From the NCBI RefSeq assembly GCF_016654115.1, contig NZ_JAEQAZ010000059.1:1-41798 (forward strand): 41,798 nt of DNA. Direction: 5' to 3'. The notes beneath the pieces are model-generated. The model saw nothing but the letters and a program-made list of their open reading frames with translations, was not told the origin of the DNA and did no database searches. A program made the translations under genes and the position numbers. The DNA is from Streptomyces sp. MBT53. GTDB taxonomy: Bacteria; Actinomycetota; Actinomycetes; Streptomycetales; Streptomycetaceae. Below, in pieces: positions 1-8,538 of the stretch. The stretch's first letter is position 1; the number at the start of each line of letters is the position of its first letter.

Positions 1-1326
1 GGCGGGAACCAGGGGGGTGCGGAAGGAGCGGGGCAGGTCGGGGCGCTTGTTCCTGAGGATGACCACGCCGATCGCGACCACGATGAAGGCGAACAGGGTG
101 CCGATGTTGACCAGTTCGGCGAGTTCGCTGAGGCTCGTGAAGCCCGAGACGATCGCGATGACCACGCCCAGGAGGATGGTCGGGCGGTAGGGGGTGCGGA
201 AGCGCGGGTGGACGTGGGAGAAGAAGCGGGGCAGGAGGCCGTCGCGGCTCATCGCGAAGAAGACGCGGGCCTGGCCCAGGAGCAGGATCATGCAGACCGT
301 CGTCAGGCCGATCGCGGCGCCGAAGCTGATCAGGCCCGCGAACCACGGGTGTCCGGTGGCCTTGAACGCGTCCGCGAGGGGGGCGTCGATCGACAGCGAG
401 CTGTACTTCTGCATGCCGGTGACGACGATCGACACGGCGACGTACAGCGTGGTGCAGATGATCAGTGAGCCGAGGATGCCGCGCGGGACGTCGCGCTGCG
501 GGTTGCGGGTCTCCTCGGCGGCGGTGGCGACGACGTCGAAGCCGATGAAGGCGAAGAAGACCACGGAGGCGGCCGTGAAGATGCCCATGACGCCGAAGTT
601 GGAGGGCGCCCAGCCGAACATCAGCTGGATGAGCGGGGCCTTGAGGTTGCCGCCCGCCTCCACCGACTGGGCCTTGGGGATGAACGGCTTGTAGTTGTCG
701 CCCTTGATGAAGAAGGCGCCCGCGACGATCACCACGAGGACGACGGCGACCTTGATGGCGACGACGACGGAGGTGACCCGCGCGGAGAGCTTCATGCCGA
801 GGACGAGGATCGCGGTGAGGACCAGGACGAGCGCGGCGGCGAGGATGTCGAAGCCGAAGCCGTGGGCGCCGTCCCGGCCGCTGAGCGCCTCGGGCAGATG
901 CCAGCCCGCGTTGTCCAGCAGCGAGTGGATGTAGCCGGACCAGCCGACCGCCACCACCGCCGTACCGAGGGCGAGTTCGAGGACCAGGTCCCAGCCGATG
1001 GTCCAGGCGGGGAGTTCGCCGAGCGAGGCGTACGAGAAGGTGTACGCGGAGCCCGCGACCGGGACCGTGGACGCGAACTCGGCGTAGCAGAGCGCCGCGA
1101 GGGCACAGACGACGCCGGCCACGACGAAGGACAGGGAGACCGCCGGGCCGGCGTTGTTCTTGGCGGCGGTACCGGTGAGGACGAAGATGCCGGTGCCGAT
1201 GACCACTCCGACGCCGAACACCGTCAGATCCAGGGCCGAGAGGGACTTTCTGAGCGCGTGCTCCGGTTCCTCGGTGTCCTGGATGGACTGTTCGACTCTC
1301 TTCGTCCGGAAGAGGGTGCTGCTCAC
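1..1326 (-). CDS. APC-family amino acid permease (3' end outside window)
   Basis: Cytoplasmic-membrane amino acid transporter of the APC superfamily, closest in look to the cationic amino acid transporter/YfnA group. The GTG start has a strong GGGAGGT ribosome site 7 bases upstream. The 442 visible residues form many hydrophobic helices. The first, at about residues 33-55, carries the APC glycine signature VVIGTGIFVL (41-50); a later segment has the family pattern FFAFIGFDVVATAAEE. The reading frame is still open at base 1, so the C-terminal helices are missing from the window, not lost from the gene. It follows dxs on the same strand but is separated by a strong hairpin terminator, so it probably has its own promoter in the 85 bases before its start. 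Family assignment is firm; the substrate cannot be told from sequence. Confidence 0.9.
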   Translation of the reverse strand, partial: MSSTLFRTKRVEQSIQDTEEPEHALRKSLSALDLTVFGVGVVIGTGIFVLTGTAAKNNAGPAVSLSFVVAGVVCALAALCYAEFASTVPVAGSAYTFSYASLGELPAWTIGWDLVLELALGTAVVAVGWSGYIHSLLDNAGWHLPEALSGRDGAHGFGFDILAAALVLVLTAILVLGMKLSARVTSVVVAIKVAVVLVVIVAGAFFIKGDNYKPFIPKAQSVEAGGNLKAPLIQLMFGWAPSNFGVMGIFTAASVVFFAFIGFDVVATAAEETRNPQRDVPRGILGSLIICTTLYVAVSIVVTGMQKYSSLSIDAPLADAFKATGHPWFAGLISFGAAIGLTTVCMILLLGQARVFFAMSRDGLLPRFFSHVHPRFRTPYRPTILLGVVIAIVSGFTSLSELAELVNIGTLFAFIVVAIGVVILRNKRPDLPRSFRTPLVPA

Positions 1327-1410
1327 GGGTGTACCTCCCACGCTTGGCGTCCTCGACATGATCGAGAGGGGGCGTACTCCGTATGCCCCGGCGCGAGTGG
1401 ATTCACGCGA

Positions 1411-1454
1411 ACGGGCCGCTTTCACCACTGCAAAGAGTGGCGGAAGCGGCCCGT
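1411..1454 (-). terminator. Strong hairpin terminator after dxs
   Basis: Two 19-base arms (1411-1429 and 1436-1454) pair along their whole length, with two G-U wobbles, around a 6-base loop. It lies 10 bases past the dxs stop. There is no clear U-tract, as is usual in streptomycetes. Confidence 0.8.
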
Positions 1455-1463
1455 CCGGCTGTG

Positions 1464-3392
1464 TCAGTCCCTGGCCGACTCCACCGAGTCGACCTCCGCG
1501 GTGGGCCGGTCGAAGCGGCCGTCCAGCTTCGAGACCAGGCCGGTGACCTGGCGGGCGATGTCGGGGGCGGTGAGGCCGATCTCCGTCATCACCTCGGCGC
1601 GCGAGGCGTGGTCGAGGAAGCGCGGCGGGATGCCGAAGTCGCGCAGCGGAACATCCACACCGGCATCGCGCAACGCCTGTGCGATCGACGAACCGACGCC
1701 GCCGACACGGGAGTTGTCCTCGACGGTGACGACCACCCGGTGCTGCTCCGCGAGCGGGGCCATGGCCTCGTCGACGGGCTTGACCCAGCGCGGGTCGACG
1801 ACCGTGGTGGAGATGCCCTGCTTGTCGAGCAGCGTGGCGATCTCCAGGCACATGGGCGCCAGCGCGCCGACGGAGACCAGCAGGACGTCCGGTGCGTCGG
1901 TGCCGGGCGCGCGCAGCACGTCCATGCCGCCGATGCGGCCCACGGCGGGTACGGCCGGGCCGACCGCGCCCTTGGAGAAGCGCACCACGGTCGGCGCGTC
2001 CTTGACCTGGACGGCCTCCCGGAGCTGGGCGCGGACCTGGTCGGCGTCGCGCGGGGCGGCGAGCCGCAGGCCCGGGACGACCTGGAGGATCGACATGTCC
2101 CACATGCCGTTGTGCGAGGCGCCGTCGGTGCCGGTGACGCCGGCCCGGTCCAGGACGAAGGTCACCCCGCACTTGTGCAGCGCCACGTCCATCAGCACCT
2201 GGTCGAAGGCGCGGTTGAGGAAGGTGGCGTAGACGGCGAAGACGGGGTGCAGACCGCCCGTGGCGAGGCCGGCCGCGGAGACCGCGCCGTGCTGCTCGGC
2301 GATGCCGACGTCGTAGATGCGGTTCGGGAAGGCGTCGGCGAACTTCTTGAGGCCGACGGGCTGGAGCATCGCGGCGGTGATCGCGACGATGTCCTCGCGC
2401 TCCTGGCCGAGGGCGACCATCTCGTCGCCGAAGACTGAGGTCCAGTCGGCGCCGGAGGCCTTGATCGGCAGGCCGGTGTCGGGGTGGATGGGGCCGATGC
2501 CGTGGAAGCGGTCGGCCTCGTCCTGGAGGGCGGGCTGGTAGCCGCGGCCCTTCTCGGTGAGGACGTGGACGATCACCGGGCCGCCGAAGCGCTTGGCGCG
2601 GGCCAGCGCGGACTCCATGGCCTCGATGTCGTGGCCGTCGATGGGGCCGACGTACTTGAGGCCGAGGTCCTCGAACATGCCCTGCGGGGCGATGAAGTCC
2701 TTCAGACCCTTCTTCGCGCCGTGCAGCGTCTCGTAGAGGGGCTTGCCGACGACCGGAGTGCGCCCCAGGAGGTCCTTGCCGCGGGCCAGGAAGCGCTCGT
2801 AGCCGTCGGTGGTCCGCAGGGTCGCCAGATGGTTCGCGAGGCCGCCGATGGTCGGTGCGTAGGACCGCTCGTTGTCGTTGACGACGATCACCAGGGGGCG
2901 GTCCTTGGCGTCGGCGATGTTGTTCAGCGCCTCCCAGGCCATACCGCCGGTCAGCGCGCCGTCACCGATGACGGCGACCACGTGGTCGTCGCGTTTCAGC
3001 ACCTGGTTGGCCTTGGCGAGGCCGTCGGCCCAGCCGAGGACCGTCGAGGCGTGCGAGTTCTCGATGACGTCGTGCTCGGACTCGGCCTGCGAGGGGTAGC
3101 CGGAGAGGCCGCCCTTCATCTTCAGCCTGGAGAAGTCCTGGCGGCCGGTGAGCAGCTTGTGGACGTAGGACTGGTGGCCGGTGTCCCACAGCACCCGGTC
3201 CTTCGGCGACTCGAAGACGCGGTGCAGGGCGATGGTCAGCTCGACCACACCGAGGTTCGGGCCGAGGTGGCCGCCGGTCTTGGAGACGGCGTCGACGAGG
3301 AAGGTCCGGATCTCCTCGGCCAGCTGGTCCAGCTGCTCCAGGCTGAGCCGGTCCAGATCGCGCGGTCCCCTGATGCGGGTCAGCAGCGGCAC
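1464..3392 (-). CDS. dxs: 1-deoxy-D-xylulose-5-phosphate synthase
   Basis: Thiamine-diphosphate enzyme that condenses pyruvate with glyceraldehyde 3-phosphate to DXP, the first step of the MEP isoprenoid pathway; cytosolic. The product is 642 residues, the normal length. Visible motifs are TGHQSY (71-76), the thiamine-diphosphate motif GDGALTGG (143-150) with N158, the IDGHD segment, GIAEQH (which holds the catalytic glutamate) and a C-terminal transketolase domain. The GTG start was chosen because AAGGAGG lies 5 bases upstream and the homologous protein begins at PLLTRIRGP; a 40-codon upstream extension is open but looks non-coding. It is preceded by a 216-base gap after the xylose transporter terminator, so it is probably monocistronic. 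Confidence 0.96.
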   Translation of the reverse strand: MPLLTRIRGPRDLDRLSLEQLDQLAEEIRTFLVDAVSKTGGHLGPNLGVVELTIALHRVFESPKDRVLWDTGHQSYVHKLLTGRQDFSRLKMKGGLSGYPSQAESEHDVIENSHASTVLGWADGLAKANQVLKRDDHVVAVIGDGALTGGMAWEALNNIADAKDRPLVIVVNDNERSYAPTIGGLANHLATLRTTDGYERFLARGKDLLGRTPVVGKPLYETLHGAKKGLKDFIAPQGMFEDLGLKYVGPIDGHDIEAMESALARAKRFGGPVIVHVLTEKGRGYQPALQDEADRFHGIGPIHPDTGLPIKASGADWTSVFGDEMVALGQEREDIVAITAAMLQPVGLKKFADAFPNRIYDVGIAEQHGAVSAAGLATGGLHPVFAVYATFLNRAFDQVLMDVALHKCGVTFVLDRAGVTGTDGASHNGMWDMSILQVVPGLRLAAPRDADQVRAQLREAVQVKDAPTVVRFSKGAVGPAVPAVGRIGGMDVLRAPGTDAPDVLLVSVGALAPMCLEIATLLDKQGISTTVVDPRWVKPVDEAMAPLAEQHRVVVTVEDNSRVGGVGSSIAQALRDAGVDVPLRDFGIPPRFLDHASRAEVMTEIGLTAPDIARQVTGLVSKLDGRFDRPTAEVDSVESARD

Positions 3393-3559
3393 CCGTGCCT
3401 CCTTGCGAGTAGAGCTGATCGAGCTGTTGCCGGGCTTGTCGAGTCTAATGTTCCGCCTTTGCGGACCGCGCCCGGGCTGTGCGTCATACGTCACGCGATC
3501 GGCTGTACCCACGAACAGCCTTTCCTACGACCTTCCTGCGTTCTTTCCACGACATGACT

Positions 3560-3589
3560 GTGCCCGGTACCGCGATCGGTACCGGGCAC
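3560..3589 (-). terminator. Hairpin terminator of the xylose-type ABC operon
   Basis: A perfect 13-bp stem (GTGCCCGGTACCG with its complement) and a CGAT loop, 20 bases beyond the permease stop codon. The rest of 3393-3608 should hold the dxs promoter; I could not assign clear -10/-35 boxes. Confidence 0.8.
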
Positions 3590-3608
3590 TGGTCCAGAAG
3601 GGCGCAGG

Positions 3609-4928
3609 TCAGCCGCGTCCGGACGCCTTCTGGCTCTTGCGGGACACCGAGTCGATGACGACCGCGCCGAGCAGAACGCCACCCGTGATCATGTACTGGA
3701 TCGACGTGTTCATGTTGAGCAGGTCGAGACCGGTCTGGATCGACTGGATGACGAGCATGCCCAGGAGGGCGGACCAGACGGTGCCGCGACCGCCGAAGAG
3801 GCTCGTACCGCCGATGACCGCCGCCGCGATGGCCAGCATCAGGGTGTTGCCGCCGCCGGCGTTGAGCGTGGCGCTCTGGGTCTGACCGGCGAAGAACATA
3901 CCGCCGACCGCCGCGAAGCCGCCGGAGATGGCGAACACGGTGATGCGGATCATGGACACGTTGATACCGGCACGGCGCGCGGCCTCGATGCCGCCGCCGA
4001 CCGCGAAGACCTTGCGGCCGTACGGGGTACGACGCAGCACGAAGTCCACGATCACCAGGGACGCGAGGAAGATCACCAGCGAGTTGGAGACACCGGACGC
4101 CGAGTTCAGCACGGCCGCCGTGACGAATGCGGCCACGGCGAGCAGCACGACCCGCAGCAGGATCTCGCTGGTGGGCCGGAAGGGCACCCCGGCGGCCTTG
4201 CGGCGGCGCTGGTCGGTGAGCGAGCCGAAGAGCAGGGACGCGGTGCCGAGGGCGGCCAGGATGTAGGCGCCCGCGATCGACTGGTCCATGAAGAACGAGC
4301 TCTGGCCGAGCAGGTGCACCGGACCCTCGTCCGGGATGTTGATGGTGCCGCTCGAACCGAGCAGCCACAGCATCAGACCGTTCCAGCCGAGGAAGCCGGC
4401 CAGTGTGACGACGAACGCCGGTACGCCGATCCTCGCGAAGAAGAAGCCGTGCAGCGCGCCGATGCCGACACCCGTGACGATCGTCAGGAGAAGGGCGAGC
4501 CAGCCGTTCATCCCGTGGTTGACCACGAAGACGGCGAACAGGGTGGACGCCAGACCGCTGACCGAGCCGACGGACAGGTCGATCTCGCCGAGCAGCAGCA
4601 CGAAGACCAGGCCGATGGCGAGCATGCCGGTGGCCGACAGGTAGTAGCTGATGTTGGACAGGTTGTCCGCGCTCAGGAACCGGCTGTTCTGCAGCTGGAA
4701 GATGAGTCCGATGACGATCAGGCCGGCGACGACCGGCAGCGAGCCGAGCTCACCGCCCTTGACCTTGCGCTTGAACTCGGTGATGTAGCCCTTGAAGCCC
4801 TCTTCGCGGATCAGCAGACGAGGGTCGACGACGGTGGCAGACCCGGCCGCTGCCGTCGGGTCGTCGGCCGGGGCCGCGGCGGTCGGTTCGACCGCGTCCT
4901 TCTTCACGGTGCCTGACGTGTCGCTCAC
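3609..4928 (-). CDS. xylH: Xylose-type sugar ABC transporter permease
   Basis: Membrane permease of the CUT2 (ribose/xylose) ABC class, 439 residues, at the upper end of the family because of a 60-70 residue hydrophilic, alanine-rich N-terminal extension. About 10 hydrophobic helices follow. The conserved CUT2 signature GEIDLSVGSVSGL sits after the third helix, and the later AVGGGIEAARRAGINV segment is also typical. The GTG start overlaps the stop of the ATPase gene by four bases (GTGA), so the two are translationally coupled. It is the last gene of the operon (binding protein, ATPase, permease) and is followed by a strong terminator. The xylH name rests on family resemblance plus the adjacent ROK regulator, an arrangement I recall as xylFGH/rok7B7 in S. 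coelicolor. Confidence 0.88.
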   Translation of the reverse strand: MSDTSGTVKKDAVEPTAAAPADDPTAAAGSATVVDPRLLIREEGFKGYITEFKRKVKGGELGSLPVVAGLIVIGLIFQLQNSRFLSADNLSNISYYLSATGMLAIGLVFVLLLGEIDLSVGSVSGLASTLFAVFVVNHGMNGWLALLLTIVTGVGIGALHGFFFARIGVPAFVVTLAGFLGWNGLMLWLLGSSGTINIPDEGPVHLLGQSSFFMDQSIAGAYILAALGTASLLFGSLTDQRRRKAAGVPFRPTSEILLRVVLLAVAAFVTAAVLNSASGVSNSLVIFLASLVIVDFVLRRTPYGRKVFAVGGGIEAARRAGINVSMIRITVFAISGGFAAVGGMFFAGQTQSATLNAGGGNTLMLAIAAAVIGGTSLFGGRGTVWSALLGMLVIQSIQTGLDLLNMNTSIQYMITGGVLLGAVVIDSVSRKSQKASGRG

Positions 4929-5704
4929 TTTGCCGCCTCCGTGCTGCGCACCGCACGACGGGTCACGGCGTTGTCCGTGGCACCGGTGATCGCGGCGATG
5001 ATCGTTTCCTGACTGGTGTCCTTCACCGGGAAGGAGCCGTTGTTCTTGCCCAGCCGCAGCACGTTGACGGTGTCCGCGACCGCCTTGACGTCGGCCATGT
5101 TGTGGCTGATGAGGATGACGCCGAGGTTGCGCTCACGCAGCCGCTCGACCAGGTCGAGGACCTGCGCGGTCTGCTCGACACCGAGGGCGGCGGTGGGCTC
5201 GTCGAGGATGACGACCTTCGGGTCACCGATCAGCGCGCGGGCGATGGCGACGACCTGCCGCTGGCCACCGGAGAGGCTGGCGATCGGGATGCGCACGCTC
5301 GGGATGCGGATGGAGAGGGTGCTCAGCAGTTCGCGGGAGTTCTTCTCCATCGTGACCTCGTCGATGATGCCACGGCGAAGCAGCTCACGCCCGAGGTACA
5401 GATTGCCGACGACGTCGAGGTTGTCGCACAGCGCGAGGTCCTGGTAGACCGTCGCGACGCCGAGTCCCTGGGCGTCGTGCGGCTTGTTGATGCTGACCGG
5501 GTTGCCCTCCCATTCGATGACTCCTTCATCGATGGGGTGCACTCCGGCGATCGTCTTCACCAGGGTGGACTTTCCTGCGCCGTTGTCGCCGACCAGTGCG
5601 ACCACTTCTCCGGCGTGAACCTCCAGCTCTACGTCGGTGAGGGCCTGCACCGCACCGAATCGCTTGGAGACTCCGCGCAACGCCAGCACGGGCGTAGCGG
5701 ACAC
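4925..5704 (-). CDS. xylG: Xylose-type sugar ABC transporter ATPase (half-size)
   Basis: ATP-hydrolysing subunit of the sugar importer, cytoplasmic face of the membrane. It has Walker A GDNGAGKST (39-47), Q-loop VYQDL (87-91), signature LSGGQRQ (144-150), Walker B VVILDEPTAAL (164-174) and the H-loop ILISHNM. At 259 residues it has one nucleotide-binding domain, whereas RbsA/XylG-type CUT2 ATPases usually have two (about 500 residues), so it must act as a homodimer. I prefer the GTG start at 5704: GAAGGAG stands at normal spacing before it, while the ATG three codons upstream directly abuts that ribosome site. It overlaps the permease gene by four bases. Confidence 0.9.
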   Translation of the reverse strand: MSATPVLALRGVSKRFGAVQALTDVELEVHAGEVVALVGDNGAGKSTLVKTIAGVHPIDEGVIEWEGNPVSINKPHDAQGLGVATVYQDLALCDNLDVVGNLYLGRELLRRGIIDEVTMEKNSRELLSTLSIRIPSVRIPIASLSGGQRQVVAIARALIGDPKVVILDEPTAALGVEQTAQVLDLVERLRERNLGVILISHNMADVKAVADTVNVLRLGKNNGSFPVKDTSQETIIAAITGATDNAVTRRAVRSTEAAK

Positions 5705-5768
5705 GTGAACCATCTCCTTCGCCGCCTGACCGGCGGGGATGCCGCGCTTGTCAAAAGGCGCGGAGGGT

Positions 5769-5782
5769 TGTGCCTAGGCACA
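5769..5782. promoter_or_regulatory. Perfect 14-bp palindrome upstream of xylG
   Basis: TGTGCCTAGGCACA, a perfect inverted repeat 65 bases before the ATPase start, in the 218-base gap behind the binding-protein gene. It could be an operator or processing site for the downstream pair. No known factor is assigned. Confidence 0.4.
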
Positions 5783-5856
5783 GATTTACAAGATGAACAT
5801 GCGCGCGGCCGATGCCAGTTGGCAACGGCTGCGTTCGCACGGGTTCCGATCGGCGC

Positions 5857-5888
5857 CCGCCCCACAGCGGGGTTTGAAGGTGGGGCGG
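5857..5888 (-). terminator. Intercistronic hairpin behind xylF
   Basis: A perfect 9-bp stem CCGCCCCAC/GTGGGGCGG with a 14-base loop, starting 35 bases after the binding-protein stop. In importer operons such hairpins commonly act as partial terminators or RNA stabilisers, so that binding protein exceeds the membrane subunits. That role is inferred. Confidence 0.6.
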
Positions 5889-5922
5889 ACGCCGAAGGGG
5901 CTTTGTCACCGCTGGGCGGTGG

Positions 5923-7035
5923 TTAGGACAGACCGGCCGTCTTGCACGCCGCGGCGTACTCCGAGGTGCAGATCTGCGCGACGGTGTAGAGACCGTCCTT
6001 GATGACCGTGTCCTTGATGTTGGCCTTGGTGACCGACACCGGGACGAGCAGCTGCGAGGGCACCTTGTCGCCGGAGCCGCTGGTCTGGGTCGTGGTGGCG
6101 AGACCGGTGATGCTCTTGCCCTGCGCCAGGTCGACGGCGAGCGTCGCGGCGGCCTCGGCCTCCGGCTTGAAGGCCTTGTAGACCGTGCTGGACTGCGTAC
6201 CGGCGACGATGCGCTGGATACCGGCGAGCTCGGCGTCCTGACCCGTCAGCGGGATGCCGCTGATCTTGGCGCCCTTGAGGACGGTGGCGATGCCACCGGC
6301 CATGCCGTCGTTGGCGGAGTAGACGCCCGCGATGTTCTTGGCACCGATCTGGGTGATGGCCGCGGACATCTTCTGTCCGGCGACGGTGTCCTTCCAGAGG
6401 CCCGACTGCTCGTAGGCGATGTCGACCTTGCCGTCGAGGGCCTCGTGGGCGCCCTTCTTGAACATCGCGGCGTTCGGGTCGGCGTCGTCGCCGTTGATCA
6501 TGACGATCTTCGACTTCGTGGTGGCCTTCGAGCCGAGCGCCGTGAGGAGGGCCTCGCCCTGGAGCTTGCCGACCTCGACGTTGTCGAAGGAGACGTACGC
6601 GGAGACCGGGCCCTGGGCCAGACGGTCGTACGCGACGACCTTGATGCCCTTGGCGACCGCCTGCTGGATCGAGGACTTGATCGCGGCGGAGTCCTGGGCG
6701 CTGATCACGATGACCTTGACGCCCTTGGTGATCATGCTGCTCACCTGCTGGGCCTGGGTGGCCGCGCTGGCGTTGGCGTTGTTGTACTCGACGGTGCAGC
6801 CGGCACAGAGCGCCTTGACCTTGGCCTCGAAGTACGGCTTGTCGAACTTCTCGTACCGAGTGGTGACGCTGTCGGGCAGCAGCAGGCCGATCTTGGCGTT
6901 GGTACCGCCACCCGAGGAGCTGGAGGAGCTGCTGTCGGACTTCTTGTCGTCGCCGGCCTTGCCACAGGCGGCCAGCGCGACGGCCATCGTGGTGGCGATC
7001 ACAGCAACGGCGGCACGACGCATACGCGTGTTCAC
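5923..7035 (-). CDS. xylF: Xylose-type ABC transporter substrate-binding lipoprotein
   Basis: Extracellular lipid-anchored sugar receptor of the ribose/xylose (type I periplasmic-binding) family, 370 residues. It has a short basic N-terminus, a hydrophobic core and the lipobox LAAC (21-24) with lipidated C24. A Ser/Gly-rich linker follows, then the two-lobed domain starting at AKIGLLLPDSVTTRYEKFD. The GTG start is supported by GGAGG 8 bases upstream. It is first in its operon, 121 bases after rok7B7 on the same strand, and is followed by an intercistronic hairpin. Xylose specificity is inferred from XylF-like sequence (DSVTTRYEKFD, VYSANDGMAGG) and the neighbouring ROK regulator. Confidence 0.88.
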   Translation of the reverse strand: MNTRMRRAAVAVIATTMAVALAACGKAGDDKKSDSSSSSSSGGGTNAKIGLLLPDSVTTRYEKFDKPYFEAKVKALCAGCTVEYNNANASAATQAQQVSSMITKGVKVIVISAQDSAAIKSSIQQAVAKGIKVVAYDRLAQGPVSAYVSFDNVEVGKLQGEALLTALGSKATTKSKIVMINGDDADPNAAMFKKGAHEALDGKVDIAYEQSGLWKDTVAGQKMSAAITQIGAKNIAGVYSANDGMAGGIATVLKGAKISGIPLTGQDAELAGIQRIVAGTQSSTVYKAFKPEAEAAATLAVDLAQGKSITGLATTTQTSGSGDKVPSQLLVPVSVTKANIKDTVIKDGLYTVAQICTSEYAAACKTAGLS

Positions 7036-7115
7036 TTCAGAAACCTCCCTGACGAGGCCGCGTCGTTGCGGCCGAGGTGGCTGGAAGTCAACTCGGCCAC
7101 GCGTGCGACGTCAAG

Positions 7116-7127
7116 AAGTAAATACTT
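7116..7127. promoter_or_regulatory. Candidate operator in the xylF promoter
   Basis: AAGTA-AA-TACTT, an interrupted inverted repeat 80-90 bases before xylF in an A/T-rich pocket unusual for this DNA. ROK repressors bind similar A/T-rich dyads, so this is a candidate Rok7B7 site; binding is inferred. Confidence 0.4.
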
Positions 7128-7156
7128 AACGAGATGGCAACGGCGTCGTGCGTTCT

Positions 7157-8356
7157 CTAAGTGAAGACAGGTGTCGCCTGGGTCAGCGACCCGTCCAAAA
7201 GTGTCGAATCGCCCATCTCGCTGAGCGCGAGAGCGAGTGCTCCGAGCACCTCCGCACGGCCTCCAAGTGCCCCCGGGAGAACGGACAGTTGACGCGCCGC
7301 ACTGGGGATCGCATAGCGGCCGACAGACTCCCTGATCGGCCCGAGCACCAGCTCACCGGCCTCGGCGAGATCGCCACCGAGGACCACTCGGCTCGGGTTC
7401 AGCAAATTGCAGAGATTGGCGACTCCACTGCCGATGTGTCGGCCGACGTCGGCGATCACCCGACGACAGCCCGGGTCTCCGTCCCGCGCCAGCCGTACGA
7501 CTCCCTCCATGGTCAGGTCGGTGCCGTGGCTGGACTGGAGGAGCGGCAGCACATAGCGCGCGGCCGTGAAGGTCTCCAGGCAGCCCCGGTTTCCGCAACG
7601 ACAGACAGGGCCGGACTCATCAAGAGTAATATGCCCGATTTCTCCCGCTGTGCCACCCGGACCCCGGTAGATCTTGCCGTTGATGACCAGTCCCGCGCCG
7701 ACCCCGCTGGCGACCTTGATGTACGCCAGGTCCCTGACCCCCCGGCCACTGCCCCAGACCAGCTCACCGAGGGCGCCGAGGTTGGCGTCGTTGTCGACGT
7801 GCACCGGTACGCCCAGACGGCTGCCGAGCTCCTCCGCGGGTCTGGTGCCGGTCCACCCCGGGAGGATGGCGGTGGAGCCCAGGGTGCCCGATTCCACGTC
7901 GATCGGACCGGGCACGCCGAGACCCACCCCGGCGATCTTGGAACGGTCCACTCCGGTCGCCGCGATCAGCCGGTTGACCAGCTCTTCCGCCCGGTCGAAG
8001 CCCTGTGTGGAGGAGGCGTCCACGTCGACGGGCTCGGACTCCTCGGCCAGCACCTGATGGGCCAGATTTCCGACCGCGACGCGCAAATGCGTGTGCCCGA
8101 AGTCGACGCCGATGACAATGCCGGCGTCCCCGCTCAGCGACACGCTGCGGGCCCTGCGGCCACCCGCCGAAGTCGGTGTGACCTCGACCGTTCCGCCGTC
8201 CTTGAGCTCGCGCACGATGTTGGAGACCGTCGCAGCCGACAGACCCGTCGTCCTCGCGATCTCCGCCTGCGTGAGCGACCCGGCCAGCCGCACCGCTCGC
8301 ACGACCCGCTCTAGATTCGCTCGGTGCAGCGACGACTGCGACCCCGGAGTCTCCAC
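7157..8356 (-). CDS. rok7B7: ROK-family transcriptional regulator Rok7B7
   Basis: Sugar-responsive DNA-binding regulator, 399 residues. An N-terminal winged helix-turn-helix (about 15-60, LTQAEIARTTGLSAATVSNIV) precedes a sugar-kinase-like ROK domain starting at GIVIGVDFGHTH. The zinc-binding ROK signature CRCGNRGCLET lies at about 252-262. I chose the GTG at 8356 because AGGAGG lies five bases upstream and homologues start at this ETPGSQSSLHRANL segment; the frame is open 17 codons further to a TTG. It lies between the NgcEFG-type and xylose-type importers. In S. coelicolor, Rok7B7 (SCO6008) is known to affect xylose transport, carbon catabolite repression and antibiotic production, and this looks like the orthologue. 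Confidence 0.88.
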   Translation of the reverse strand: METPGSQSSLHRANLERVVRAVRLAGSLTQAEIARTTGLSAATVSNIVRELKDGGTVEVTPTSAGGRRARSVSLSGDAGIVIGVDFGHTHLRVAVGNLAHQVLAEESEPVDVDASSTQGFDRAEELVNRLIAATGVDRSKIAGVGLGVPGPIDVESGTLGSTAILPGWTGTRPAEELGSRLGVPVHVDNDANLGALGELVWGSGRGVRDLAYIKVASGVGAGLVINGKIYRGPGGTAGEIGHITLDESGPVCRCGNRGCLETFTAARYVLPLLQSSHGTDLTMEGVVRLARDGDPGCRRVIADVGRHIGSGVANLCNLLNPSRVVLGGDLAEAGELVLGPIRESVGRYAIPSAARQLSVLPGALGGRAEVLGALALALSEMGDSTLLDGSLTQATPVFT

Positions 8357-8476
8357 GACGACCTCCTGCGCGCGGGACCGCATCGATGAGGCCCCGTCTA
8401 TGTCCAACTAGTGAACTCTAAGCTGAGCCGTTAGGGTCGCCTCCCGTCAAGAGGTTGAACCGCATCGAGGTACTTG

Positions 8477-8488
8477 CACGCATGCGTG
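8477..8488. promoter_or_regulatory. Perfect 12-bp palindrome upstream of rok7B7
   Basis: CACGCATGCGTG lies 120-130 bases before the rok7B7 start, between the ngc terminator hairpin and the gene. It is a possible operator for Rok7B7 itself or another regulator; only the symmetry is seen. Confidence 0.35.
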
Positions 8489-8491
8489 TAG

Positions 8492-8515
8492 GCCGCCCCA
8501 GAGCCCTGGAGCGGC
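8492..8515 (-). terminator. Hairpin after ngcG
   Basis: A 10-bp stem with one mismatch and an AGCC loop, 24 bases past the ngcG stop. It probably ends the ngcEFG transcript before rok7B7. Confidence 0.55.
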
Positions 8516-8538
8516 GCACACGAGCCCCTAACGGGGCG

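Noticed and set aside
3588..3603. ACTGGTCCAGAAGGGC as a DasR site
   Set aside because: Only the first half matches the consensus (10 of 16) and it lies between a terminator and a gene end.
5711..5713. ATG start for the xylose-type ATPase three codons upstream
   Set aside because: The GGAG ribosome site directly abuts this ATG, leaving no spacing; the GTG at 5704 is properly spaced.
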